From: Hassallia byssoidea VB512170
GTDB taxonomy: Bacteria; Cyanobacteriota; Cyanobacteriia; Cyanobacteriales; Nostocaceae
Assembly: GCF_000817785.2 (NCBI RefSeq)
Contig: NZ_JTCM02000025.1
Location: forward strand, 38,869 to 75,461
Reading direction: 5' to 3'
Length of the DNA: 36,593 nucleotides
A program made the translations under genes and the position numbers. The notes under the pieces were generated by a model. That model was not told the origin of the DNA. It made no database searches and worked only from the letters and a program-made list of their open reading frames with translations. Below, piece by piece: positions 8,566-15,363 of the stretch (the stretch's first letter is position 1; every line of letters starts with the position of its first letter).

Positions 8566-9270
8566 ATGACTGAAGATAATAAGATCCGCACTTTATCTGT
8601 TGATATTGGTGGCAGTGGTGTCAAGGTTCTGCTTTTGGATAGTAAGGGTAATCCCTTAAGTGAAAAAGTGCGAAAAGAAACACCGCAACCCGCTAAACCG
8701 GAACCGGTGATAAATGCAATTGTTGAGTTAGCAGCGACTCAAGCTGAATTCGATCGCGTTTCCGTAGGTTTCCCCGGTGTGGTGCGTGATGGAGTCACGG
8801 AAACGGCGGTAAATTTGCATCCAGATTGGATTAAGCTTGATTTGGCAAAGGAATTGTCACAGCGTTTAAACAAGCCTGTGCGGGTGATTAATGATGCTGA
8901 TATGCAGGGTTTGGGAGCAATTGTAGGTAAGGGTGTAGAATTGGTGATTACCTTGGGTACAGGCTTTGGTTCGGCTTTGTTTGTCGATGGTAAATTAGTG
9001 CCGAATTTGGAAATGGGGCATCATCAGTTTAGAAAAGGCGAGACTTATGAGCAACAATTGGGACGTGCAGCTTTAGAAAAAGTTGGTGATAGTAAATGGA
9101 ATCGACGCTTAGAAAAGGCGATCGCTTCTCTACAAAATCTATTCAACTATAATTACCTTTATATCGGCGGTGGTGAAGCCACAAAAGTCAAAATTCAGCT
9201 ACCTGAGAATGTGAAACTCATCCCAAATATTACTGGTTTACTCGGTGGAATTGCTTTGTGGCGAGATTAA
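8566..9270 (+). CDS. ppgK: ROK-family kinase, polyphosphate-glucokinase-like
   Basis: A 234-residue ROK-fold protein of the short form typical of polyphosphate glucokinase. It has the phosphate-binding DIGGSGVK (residues 13-20), a GFPGVV loop, the catalytic-type VINDADMQGLGA and the second phosphate loop TLGTGFGSALF. It also has MGHHQFRKGETYE where PPGK proteins carry a glucose-contacting segment. Expected reaction: glucose to glucose 6-phosphate using polyphosphate or ATP. An excellent AAGGAGG ribosome-binding site precedes ATG 8566. Phosphoryl donor preference is not readable from sequence. Confidence 0.85.
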   Translation: MTEDNKIRTLSVDIGGSGVKVLLLDSKGNPLSEKVRKETPQPAKPEPVINAIVELAATQAEFDRVSVGFPGVVRDGVTETAVNLHPDWIKLDLAKELSQRLNKPVRVINDADMQGLGAIVGKGVELVITLGTGFGSALFVDGKLVPNLEMGHHQFRKGETYEQQLGRAALEKVGDSKWNRRLEKAIASLQNLFNYNYLYIGGGEATKVKIQLPENVKLIPNITGLLGGIALWRD

Positions 9271-9431
9271 GAATTGTTAATGGTTAGTTGTTAGTGGTTA
9301 GTTGTTGGTGGATAGTTGTTGGTGGATAGTTGTTGGTTGTTGGGCATCGGGCATTTATCCCCCTTATCCCCACTCCCCCACTCCCCCACTCCCCACTCCC
9401 TACTCCCCACTCCCTACTCCCCACTCCCCTT
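9271..9431. repeat. Short tandem repeats (GGTTAGTTGTT and CCCCACT types)
   Basis: The gap between ppgK and the SDR gene begins with tandem variants of GTTAGTGGTTA and GTTGGTGGATA (about 9273-9345). It continues with a pyrimidine-only tract of heptads CCCCACT/CCCTACT (9358-9431). These are the short tandemly repeated heptanucleotides well known in filamentous cyanobacteria. No gene or operator is seen here. Confidence 0.8.
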
Positions 9432-9510
9432 CCTTACTCAGTCTTGCGAAAGATGTCGCGAGGCTTAATAAAAATTATTAATTGGAAGGAGAGGGTAGGG
9501 ATGATAAAGT

Positions 9511-10527
9511 ATGCAATTGAAGCCGATAAATCAGCAAGTGGTAGCCATCGTTGGCGCCTCCAGTGGAATTGGACGGGAAACAGCGCTTTTGTTTGCGCGA
9601 CGCGGTGCAAAGGTAGCAGTAGCAGCGCGGAGTGAATCAGGGTTGAATTCCTTGGTGAACGATATTCAAAGCTTTGGTGGTGAAGCGATCGCCATTGTTG
9701 CAGATGTCAGTGACTTTGAACAGGTAAAGGCGATCGCCGATCAAACTGTGGCAGAATACGGAAGGCTCGATACTTGGGTTCATGCCGCTGCTACAGGTAT
9801 ACTCGCACCTTTTGAAAAAATCACACCCGAAGAGTTTCAACGAGTTATTGATGTAACTTTGATGGGACAGGTTCATGGTGCGATGGCAGCATTACCCTAC
9901 CTGAAACAAGAAGGACGCGGGGCATTAATTCATATTTCTTCAGTGGAAGGTAAGCGCGGTTTACCGTTGCAAAGTCCTTACTCTGCGGCAAAGCATGGTT
10001 TAGAAGGTTTCTTAGAAGCGTTGCGGGTAGAGTTGCAGTATGAAAAGTTGCCCATCAGCGTCACCTCAATACTGCCTTCTGTTATTAACACACCTTACTA
10101 TAATAAAGTTGCCACCAAATTAGGCGTGAAACCGACAGGGATACCACCATATTACGATCCTAGCCTTGTTGCTAAAGCGATTCTTTATGTTGCCGAACAT
10201 CCCACCCGTGATTTTATCGTTGGGGATGTGGGTAGAGTGTTAGATGTGCTACAAAGAGTTTCGCCTCCTTTAGTGGATTCAGTCTTGACGGCAATTGGTA
10301 TTCCCGGACAGCGTACCAACGAACCGAAGTCAGAAGACGCACCAAACAATCTTTTTGAACCGATTGCAGGTTATGACAAAGTTAAGGGAGACTTTGGCAA
10401 GCTTGAAATTCCAAGTTTCTTAGATTGGTTCGATATGAACCCGCCGGTTAAATGGGGTGCTTTAGCGGTTGCGGCTTTGGGTGTTGCAGCGTTTCTCGGT
10501 GGGTGGGTAAATGGGAATGATGTTTAA
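9511..10527 (+). CDS. SDR-family oxidoreductase with C-terminal membrane anchor
   Basis: A 338-residue classical short-chain dehydrogenase. The Rossmann nucleotide loop is GASSGIG (residues 15-21), the catalytic Ser lies in HISSVEG, and Tyr157 and Lys161 are in SPYSAAKHG. Arg40 after the second strand suggests NADP(H) preference. About 80 residues beyond the SDR core end in a hydrophobic helix, roughly 316-334 (WGALAVAALGVAAFLGGW), which probably anchors it to a membrane. The substrate is unknown. It is not obviously in an operon. Confidence 0.88.
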   Translation: MQLKPINQQVVAIVGASSGIGRETALLFARRGAKVAVAARSESGLNSLVNDIQSFGGEAIAIVADVSDFEQVKAIADQTVAEYGRLDTWVHAAATGILAPFEKITPEEFQRVIDVTLMGQVHGAMAALPYLKQEGRGALIHISSVEGKRGLPLQSPYSAAKHGLEGFLEALRVELQYEKLPISVTSILPSVINTPYYNKVATKLGVKPTGIPPYYDPSLVAKAILYVAEHPTRDFIVGDVGRVLDVLQRVSPPLVDSVLTAIGIPGQRTNEPKSEDAPNNLFEPIAGYDKVKGDFGKLEIPSFLDWFDMNPPVKWGALAVAALGVAAFLGGWVNGNDV

Positions 10528-10643
10528 GGAGTTTTAGCTTTGGGGTGAACGAGCGATCGCATTTACTGATTGTAGAGTGCGATCGTCTTGCAGCATAACA
10601 ATCGCGTTATGTTGCGTCGATGGTGGGCAAATAAAGCAACTCC

Positions 10644-11177
10644 CTAAACTACCTGATTTTTCACGTGATAAAAAAGCAACACAACACCGTTTTTGTAAAT
10701 CTTGCTGTTGGTGAGTTCCAGTGAAGTCTGCTTGACTACTCCGGAAAAAAGTGGAATCCCTGAGCCTAATAGTAAAGGATTTAACTTCAAGATTATCTCG
10801 TCAATCAAGTTTTCGGCAAATAGCATTGTAGCTAAATCAGCGCCACCGCAGAGGTATATATCTTTACCCGTTTCATCCTTCAACGCTCTAACAAATTCAA
10901 CAACCTTCTCGGAAACGATCGCCACATTCTCATCCGGACTTTCCTTCATCGTGCGGGAGATAACATACTGCTTCATACTTGGGTAAGGATTGGTTACACC
11001 TTCTTTTAACCCCACCTCGTATGTCTTGCGTCCCATCAAAACGGCATCAAACCACTTGTAAGACTCCAAATAATCAGCCACATGCTCACCTTGAAAAAGA
11101 AAACCGTCAAATGAGCCGTCTTGGTGGGCAATAAACCCATCAACGGTGCAAGCTACGTAATACTTCAGTTTTCGCAT
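10644..11177 (-). CDS. Dihydrofolate-reductase-like (RibD C-terminal) protein
   Basis: A 177-residue protein of the RibD-C/DHFR-like superfamily: KYYVACTVDGFIA at the N-terminus, the VLMGRKTYEVG loop, and IYLCGGADLATML plus LLLGSGIPLF for NADPH binding. Members reduce pterin or pyrimidine-like substrates, but most small ones, including this, have no known substrate. I start at ATG 11177 because AGGAGG lies 6 bases upstream. The longer reading to 11249 runs into a dispersed repeat and adds 24 arginine-rich residues with no homology signal. Confidence 0.85.
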   Translation of the reverse strand: MRKLKYYVACTVDGFIAHQDGSFDGFLFQGEHVADYLESYKWFDAVLMGRKTYEVGLKEGVTNPYPSMKQYVISRTMKESPDENVAIVSEKVVEFVRALKDETGKDIYLCGGADLATMLFAENLIDEIILKLNPLLLGSGIPLFSGVVKQTSLELTNSKIYKNGVVLLFYHVKNQVV

Positions 11178-11199
11178 ATCTAACCTCCTGGTTCGTAAT

Positions 11200-11270
11200 G
11201 AGCGGTTTACCCTTCGGGTTCGCCAGTCGCTCATGGGGGAGACCCCCAAGACCGCGCTGGCTCACCGCTC
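11200..11270. repeat. Multi-stem palindromic element
   Basis: Outer arms GAGCGGT (11200-11206) and ACCGCTC (11264-11270) enclose ACCCTTCGGGT, a CCAG...CTGG pair and GGGGGAGACCCCC. The inner part (GCCAGTCGC...GGGG...CCC...GCGCTGG) is shared with 18354-18396, so this is a dispersed cyanobacterial repeat. It lies just upstream of the DHFR-like gene. Confidence 0.8.
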
Positions 11271-11340
11271 AGATCAACGGTTTTAAGGGATAGAGCCACT
11301 TACTACCTTAAAAAGCGTTTATTTATGCCCATCCAGATTC

Positions 11341-11388
11341 CCGCGCTAACCCAAACTGCTCAATTACCGCCGCATTTGTCCTCAAATA
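11341..11388 (-). pseudogene. rtcA: Fragment of rtcA 3' region
   Basis: Bases 11341-11387 match 12176-12222 of the intact rtcA gene with only 5 differences in 47, in the same orientation. Read on the minus strand the fragment encodes LRTNAAVIEQFGLAR, against LTTNAAVIEQFGLAR in RtcA. Most differences are synonymous, so it once lay in a functional rtcA. Similarity stops abruptly at about 11388, just before the mazEF module. It is either a remnant of a second rtcA copy or one arm of a duplication that accompanied insertion of mazEF. Confidence 0.8.
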
Positions 11389-11456
11389 ATGTGAATTGTA
11401 ACTATTTTATTCTTTTCCACATAATATTATGATCAAATAAAAAGGTAGGTTCATGT

Positions 11457-11756
11457 GTGAAATCAACTTTGTATTTGACAGCAAAAGTCTTACCGGGAAA
11501 TAAAATTGAGATTCAAAATTTAAACCTAACAGAAGGACAAACAGTTGAGGTCATAATTATAATTTCGGAATCTAATACTTCTATTGACTCTGAAAATAAC
11601 CAGTCTCCTTCTTTGCAGGAACGTCAGGCTTTCCTCAAATTACCTCTTAGCGATCGCAGACGAATTCTGGAAACTCAAGCCGAAACAATGCTGTCTCACT
11701 ACCAGCAAGATTCTGAATGGCAAGAGTTAATGGCGGGTGACATAATTGACTACTAA
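11457..11756 (+). CDS. Putative antitoxin of a MazF-type module
   Basis: A 99-residue protein starting at GTG 11457, after an AGGTAGG element. It opens with a beta-rich half (LYLTAKVLPGNKIEIQNLNLTEGQTVEVIIII) resembling the small DUF104/AbrB-like antitoxins of cyanobacteria. An acidic tail follows, with QERQAFLKLPLSDRRRILETQAE, a segment commonly seen in antitoxins paired with MazF/PemK toxins. Its stop overlaps the toxin start by about 11 bp. The antitoxin role rests mainly on this arrangement. Confidence 0.78.
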   Translation: MKSTLYLTAKVLPGNKIEIQNLNLTEGQTVEVIIIISESNTSIDSENNQSPSLQERQAFLKLPLSDRRRILETQAETMLSHYQQDSEWQELMAGDIIDY

Positions 11757-12111
11757 TCCTGACATGCCTAAGCGTGGGGAAATTTGGTTAGTTAATTTTG
11801 ACCCTACAATAGGTGCAGAAATCAAAAAAGTACGCCCCGCAGTAGTTATTAGTGCTGATGCTGTGGGGAAATTACCTATTAAATTGATTGCTCCAATTAC
11901 AGATTGGAAACCTTCTTTTGCTCAAAATATTTGGCACGTCAAAATCGAGCCAGATACTAGCAATTGTTTGACGAAAGTTTCCGCAATTGACGCATTGCAA
12001 TTAAGAGGAGTAGACTTGCAACGATTCATTCACAAGTTAGGTATTATGTCAGACATTACCATGTCCGCAATTTCAATTGCGATTGTGACTATTATTGAAG
12101 CGGAAATATAA
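11746..12111 (+). CDS. mazF: MazF/PemK-family endoribonuclease toxin
   Basis: A 121-residue MazF fold protein. PKRGEIWLVNFDPTIGAEI and KKVRPAVVIS are the classic N-terminal strands and loop of the CcdB/MazF family, with TKVSAIDALQLRGVD matching the conserved mid region. MazF toxins cut mRNA at short sequences until neutralised. The start is probably TTG 11746, overlapping the antitoxin stop; the alternative ATG 11764 is in the same frame and removes six residues. It converges on rtcA with 7 bp between stops and is flanked by an rtcA-derived direct repeat. Confidence 0.9.
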   Translation: MTTNPDMPKRGEIWLVNFDPTIGAEIKKVRPAVVISADAVGKLPIKLIAPITDWKPSFAQNIWHVKIEPDTSNCLTKVSAIDALQLRGVDLQRFIHKLGIMSDITMSAISIAIVTIIEAEI

Positions 12112-12118
12112 TATAAAT

Positions 12119-13168
12119 CTAATATTTTTGATAAGGTTCCACTACCACTATCTTCTCCACATCATCCACCATTACCCGCGCTAGCCCAAATTGTTCAATT
12201 ACCGCTGCATTTGTCGTCAAATGCAGACTTACCTCAGCCACGCGATACTCGCTTTTCTCGCTAGCTAATGCAGCCGGTAGCAATAACTGATCCGCCAAAT
12301 GTTCATCTACTGGTGCGCTTGTTTGATGAAACTTCAGCAACTCCTCACAAGCGATTTCCGCAACTTTTTCTGATGACAACCGCTTCTCTCCCAACCCACT
12401 AAACCCAGCTAAACTATTTTTATATTTAGCGGTGAGAAACAAACCAGCCCCAGGTGCAATACCTTTTTCTCGCAATGCTTGCACAGCAACTTTTAATTTG
12501 GCTTCTTGCAATATATTCTCAGCACGATTTGCCATGCGTTGGGGAATATTGGCAGGTAATTCTGTTACCACTGCCAGTCCCCGCACTTGTTGCAAGTCAC
12601 CGCGTTCGAGCAACTTGATACCAGTGGGTTTATTACCACCACTTACGCGCAATTGCACTTCTCCCCCACCTTGAGGATACCATCCCCAAGCGCCAAGTTT
12701 TACTTGAGCTTCCACGCCCATTTGCTGTAACATTGGCAGATAGACTTGCTCAATGTAGGTCGTTGAAGGGCTAAAAGCAACGTGAGTTCCACCTCGTAGC
12801 GTTACTTGGGAATCACCATCAGCTAGCGCCAAAGGTAAGAGGATAGTTTGCAATACTAAAGTAACCGCACCCGCAGAACCACCTTCTCGCGCTTCGCTGA
12901 CATCAAAGGTGTAATTTCCCGCTTGCACAGAACTACCGGGAATGAATTCTAGCATCATTGAACCGAAAGCATCACCCCGCACTTTGGCATGACAAATTGC
13001 CGCAGCAGCACGAACTGATGTCAAGTGTTGTGCTGCTAACCCCGGCTTTTTGCGTCCAGCGCGAATGTTGTAAATGCGTATGGATTCACCGGTGATGGCA
13101 GCGAGACTTAAGGAGGTGCGGAGAACTTGTCCACCTCCTTCTCCATAGGAACCGTCAATTTCAATCAT
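12119..13168 (-). CDS. rtcA: RNA 3'-terminal phosphate cyclase
   Basis: A 349-residue RtcA that uses ATP to turn RNA 3'-phosphates into 2',3'-cyclic phosphates through an enzyme-AMP intermediate. Visible family blocks are GSYGEGGGQVLRTSLSL near residue 6, RAGRKKPGLAAQHL near 36, GGSAGAVTLVLQT near 98, and VDEHLADQL with the AMP-accepting His at about 290. I start at ATG 13168; the TTG three codons upstream is less likely. No RtcB ligase is in the window. The upstream region carries two palindromes that may be operators. RNA repair beside several RNase toxins is a suggestive but unproven context. Confidence 0.95.
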   Translation of the reverse strand: MIEIDGSYGEGGGQVLRTSLSLAAITGESIRIYNIRAGRKKPGLAAQHLTSVRAAAAICHAKVRGDAFGSMMLEFIPGSSVQAGNYTFDVSEAREGGSAGAVTLVLQTILLPLALADGDSQVTLRGGTHVAFSPSTTYIEQVYLPMLQQMGVEAQVKLGAWGWYPQGGGEVQLRVSGGNKPTGIKLLERGDLQQVRGLAVVTELPANIPQRMANRAENILQEAKLKVAVQALREKGIAPGAGLFLTAKYKNSLAGFSGLGEKRLSSEKVAEIACEELLKFHQTSAPVDEHLADQLLLPAALASEKSEYRVAEVSLHLTTNAAVIEQFGLARVMVDDVEKIVVVEPYQKY

Positions 13169-13182
13169 GGGGTGCAATTCCT

Positions 13183-13212
13183 TTGTATTATTGTAGGATT
13201 ACAATAATACAA
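13183..13212. promoter_or_regulatory. Perfect 13-bp inverted repeat before rtcA
   Basis: TTGTATTATTGTA (13183-13195), a GGAT spacer, then TACAATAATACAA (13200-13212). The perfect dyad centre lies about 30 bp upstream of the rtcA start, a natural operator position. A second, smaller dyad with the shared TACAATA core is at 13405-13422. No regulator gene is adjacent. It could equally be a 5'-UTR hairpin. Confidence 0.65.
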
Positions 13213-13245
13213 TGTGTAAAGATATAGGACTAATATTTGATTTTT

Positions 13246-13382
13246 GAAATACACGTAGGGTGCGTTACGGCAAAGCCTAACGCACCGAGACATCACAGAA
13301 ATACACGTAGGGTGCGTTACGGCAAAGCCTAACGCACCGAGACATCACAGACGGTGCGTTAGGACGAATGTCCTAACACACC
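13246..13382. repeat. 52-bp tandem duplication plus third GGTGCGTT hairpin
   Basis: A 52-bp block is repeated exactly in tandem (13246-13297 and 13298-13349). Each copy holds the hairpin GGTGCGTTA...TAACGCACC. A third, slightly different hairpin GGTGCGTTAGGAC...GTCCTAACACACC follows at 13353-13382. The three hairpins fill most of the 378-bp gap between rtcA and the Uma2 gene; the element family also appears at 7286-7343. Confidence 0.9.
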
Positions 13383-13404
13383 CTACCCATACTTTTTGAT
13401 ATGT

Positions 13405-13422
13405 GTAGTATTACAATACTAC
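13405..13422. promoter_or_regulatory. Second palindrome, GTAGTATT-AC-AATACTAC
   Basis: A perfect 8-bp dyad with a 2-bp centre, sharing the TACAATA core with the larger dyad at 13183-13212. It lies beyond the duplicated hairpins and could be a distal operator or an unrelated repeat. Confidence 0.45.
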
Positions 13423-13502
13423 TAAATGTCAAGATAGTTTGTCATGCTGTTAACCATTAAGAATTATTGGCGTTGCATATTAACGTGATGATTCGACGTA
13501 TT

Positions 13503-13531
13503 GTAGAGACGTTCCACTGGAACGTCTCTAC
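13503..13531. repeat. GTAGAGACGTTCC hairpin, copy 1
   Basis: GTAGAGACGTTCC, a short loop, then GGAACGTCTCTAC, a perfect stem. Other copies: 14372-14400, 16674-16703, 22729-22759 and 36097-36126, and a half copy at 5129-5141. All copies are intergenic. Confidence 0.9.
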
Positions 13532-13546
13532 GATTAATCCAAAAAA

Positions 13547-14125
13547 TTATGCAAAAATTAATTGTAAATCTAACACAAAACCAGGAAGAACATCCTCACC
13601 AGATAAACTAGTAGGAGATTGTAAAACTTCTACCTCTACCAAAGGTCGATAAATTTCTACTTGTTTCTTTTTCGGATTAATCAACCAACCCAAACGCAAA
13701 CCATTTTCTATATATTCCTGCATTTTTGCTTGAGTCTCTTCTAAATCATCGCTTTCAGATACCAATTCGACTACAAAATCAGGACACAAAGGTAAAAACT
13801 TCTTTCGTTGACTTGAAGTGAGTGCATCCCATCTTTCTATCTTTATCCAAGACGCATCGGGGGAACGAGTTGCACCATTTGGAAGTTTAAAACCTGTGGA
13901 AGAATCAAAAGCTTTTCCGAGATGATTTTGACGACTCCAAAACCATATTTGACCTAATAAATCAAAGTTACGGTTTCCCGTTTCTCCCCCAGTGGGTGAC
14001 ATAATAACTAATTCTCCATATCGCGTCAATTCTAGTCGTAATTCTTTGTTAAAAATCACAACTTGTTCAAATTGTTCATCTGTAAATTTGAGATTTGGGG
14101 GTAACTGTAAAGTTAAGGCACTCAT
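13547..14125 (-). CDS. Uma2-family (DUF820) putative endonuclease
   Basis: A 192-residue Uma2/DUF820 protein, a family massively expanded in filamentous cyanobacteria with a PD-(D/E)XK nuclease-like core. The expected residues are visible: GELVIMSPTGGETGNRN, SPDASWI (catalytic Asp), PDFVVELVSESD (Glu) and the downstream IENGLRLGWLINPKKKQVEIYRP. The N-terminus LQLPPNLKFTDEQFEQ is typical. The biological role of this family is unknown. The gene stands alone between hairpin repeats. Confidence 0.92.
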   Translation of the reverse strand: MSALTLQLPPNLKFTDEQFEQVVIFNKELRLELTRYGELVIMSPTGGETGNRNFDLLGQIWFWSRQNHLGKAFDSSTGFKLPNGATRSPDASWIKIERWDALTSSQRKKFLPLCPDFVVELVSESDDLEETQAKMQEYIENGLRLGWLINPKKKQVEIYRPLVEVEVLQSPTSLSGEDVLPGFVLDLQLIFA

Positions 14126-14151
14126 AGTTAATTCTCCAGAAAAATGTGATA

Positions 14152-14341
14152 TTAGGTTGATAGAAGCTTGCTTTTACCAGGATTCATCAAATTGTAGGGG
14201 TCAACCATTTGCTTAAATTTTAGATTACGGCAATGCGATCGCTCTCCTCTCTTCTTCTATAAAATAAGAATGGGGATTAGCAATAAATACGTTTTTCTCT
14301 TGGCGATCGCGTATAATTCCATTGAGGCGTTCTTTGCGCTC
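14152..14341 (-). pseudogene. C-terminal remnant of an FAD-linked oxidase
   Basis: Read on the minus strand from 14341, one frame gives ERKERLNGIIRDRQEKNV, then FIANPHSYFIEEERR and a stop. The next frame continues RNLKFKQMVDPYNLMNPGK and ends at TAA 14154-14152. Together these match the tail of FAD-binding (GlcD/FAD_binding_4-type) oxidases, where FKQMVDPYNLMNPGK is nearly invariant. There is at least one frameshift, no start and no FAD-binding domain. A GTAGAGACGTTCC-type hairpin lies just beyond the 5' break at 14372-14400. Confidence 0.75.
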
Positions 14342-14371
14342 TTAACCGCACCAGTAGCTTTCTTAGGAGTT

Positions 14372-14400
14372 GTAGAGACGTTCCAATGGAACGTCTGTAC
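14372..14400. repeat. GTAGAGACGTTCC hairpin, copy 2
   Basis: GTAGAGACGTTCCA...TGGAACGTCTGTAC with one mismatch, 30 bp beyond the broken end of the FAD-oxidase remnant. The rest of 14400-14628 shows no supported gene; a 79-codon open frame there has no recognisable domain and runs through the hairpin. Confidence 0.85.
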
Positions 14401-14628
14401 AAGAGTCAAAAGTCAGAATTGCATTTTGTGCAAAGCTACGCGGACTGTATAAACGGTATTTTTGCATCGAAAGCCTCTTGCAACGTTCTTCACCCTGAGT
14501 AGCGGTGTAAAATCCAACAAGCATTATATTCTGACTTCTGAATTTTTCTTTATCGGCGCTTTCATGCCATTTCTTTAATATAAAGTTATATAAGGCACTC
14601 AAAAAGAAAAATTACAGCGCCTAGATTT

Positions 14629-15099
14629 TTAGCTGATTCGCAGTGTACATTCTAAAATTAACTTTTGATTTACCAAAGAATATGGTTGAATTTCTAAAGC
14701 GCGTTGAAAAGCTTTGATTGCTTCACCGTACTCGCCAAGTGCGGCATAACACAAGCCCATACCGTGAAGTGCGCCAAAATGTACTGGTATTATTTCCACA
14801 ACTTTCTGACAGTCTGCTAGCGACTTATAATATTTGCGGCTGCTGTAGTAGAGAAAAGCGCGACGATTCCAAGCTTCAGCAAAATCTGGTTGTTGTTTGA
14901 TCAGTTGGTTCAGCACTGTTTCGGCTTCGGCTAGTTCCCCAGCGTCTAGTAGCTTTTGACTGCGGTCTATGGTTTCTAGCCCAGAAATTCCCTTTTGCTT
15001 GAACCAGATGCGCCAAAGTTTCCTAGTCGCGTGTTCGCGCACTGTTTCGTCAGGATTTTTCAAATCTTCAAGTAAGGAATTGATTGATAAAGAATCCAT
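14629..15099 (-). CDS. TPR-repeat protein with N-terminal HEAT-like segment
   Basis: A 156-residue soluble helical protein. The first 35 residues (SLLEDLKNPDETVREHATRKLWRIWF) look like a HEAT-type helix pair. At least three tetratricopeptide units follow; the clearest is GALHGMGLCYAALGEYGEAIKAFQRALEIQP, with the canonical small and aromatic residues and terminal Pro (quoted here only as a landmark from about residue 108: GALHGMGLCYAALGEYGEAI). TPRs mediate protein-protein contacts; the partner is unknown. It is divergent from the URC genes. Confidence 0.85.
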   Translation of the reverse strand: MDSLSINSLLEDLKNPDETVREHATRKLWRIWFKQKGISGLETIDRSQKLLDAGELAEAETVLNQLIKQQPDFAEAWNRRAFLYYSSRKYYKSLADCQKVVEIIPVHFGALHGMGLCYAALGEYGEAIKAFQRALEIQPYSLVNQKLILECTLRIS

Positions 15100-15220
15100 G
15101 AATTTGAGGTTAGAGATTGTATATTAGTAATTTCGCACAAAACTATTCAATTAAATCACTTTTAAAGGCATCTTTAAATTATGACAATTGCAATGCTCGG
15201 CAATTATCGTGCTATTTGTT

Positions 15221-15234
15221 GTAGTCAGTAATAC
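15221..15234 (+). promoter_or_regulatory. Candidate NtcA site (GTA-N8-TAC) upstream of URC operon
   Basis: GTAGTCAGTAATAC matches the NtcA core GTAN8TAC, 130 bp upstream of the URC1 start. A TATATC sequence lies about 20 bp downstream as a rough -10 box. Nitrogen control of a uracil-degrading operon is plausible, but the core is short enough to occur by chance in intergenic DNA. Confidence 0.4.
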
Positions 15235-15363
15235 TGTTAGTGCGTTTACGCAATATATCAAGTCATTAGCACAAACTTTATAAAAGTGAAAAGGGTGTCT
15301 TGGCAGTTGACAAATCCCTAGTAAATAATAGTTGATAAAAAGATAACAAAAAATAAATTGACT

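Noticed and set aside
14363-14602. 79-codon minus-strand frame
   Set aside because: It runs through a dispersed hairpin, has no recognisable domain, and its end is repeat-derived; it is not part of the FAD-oxidase frame.
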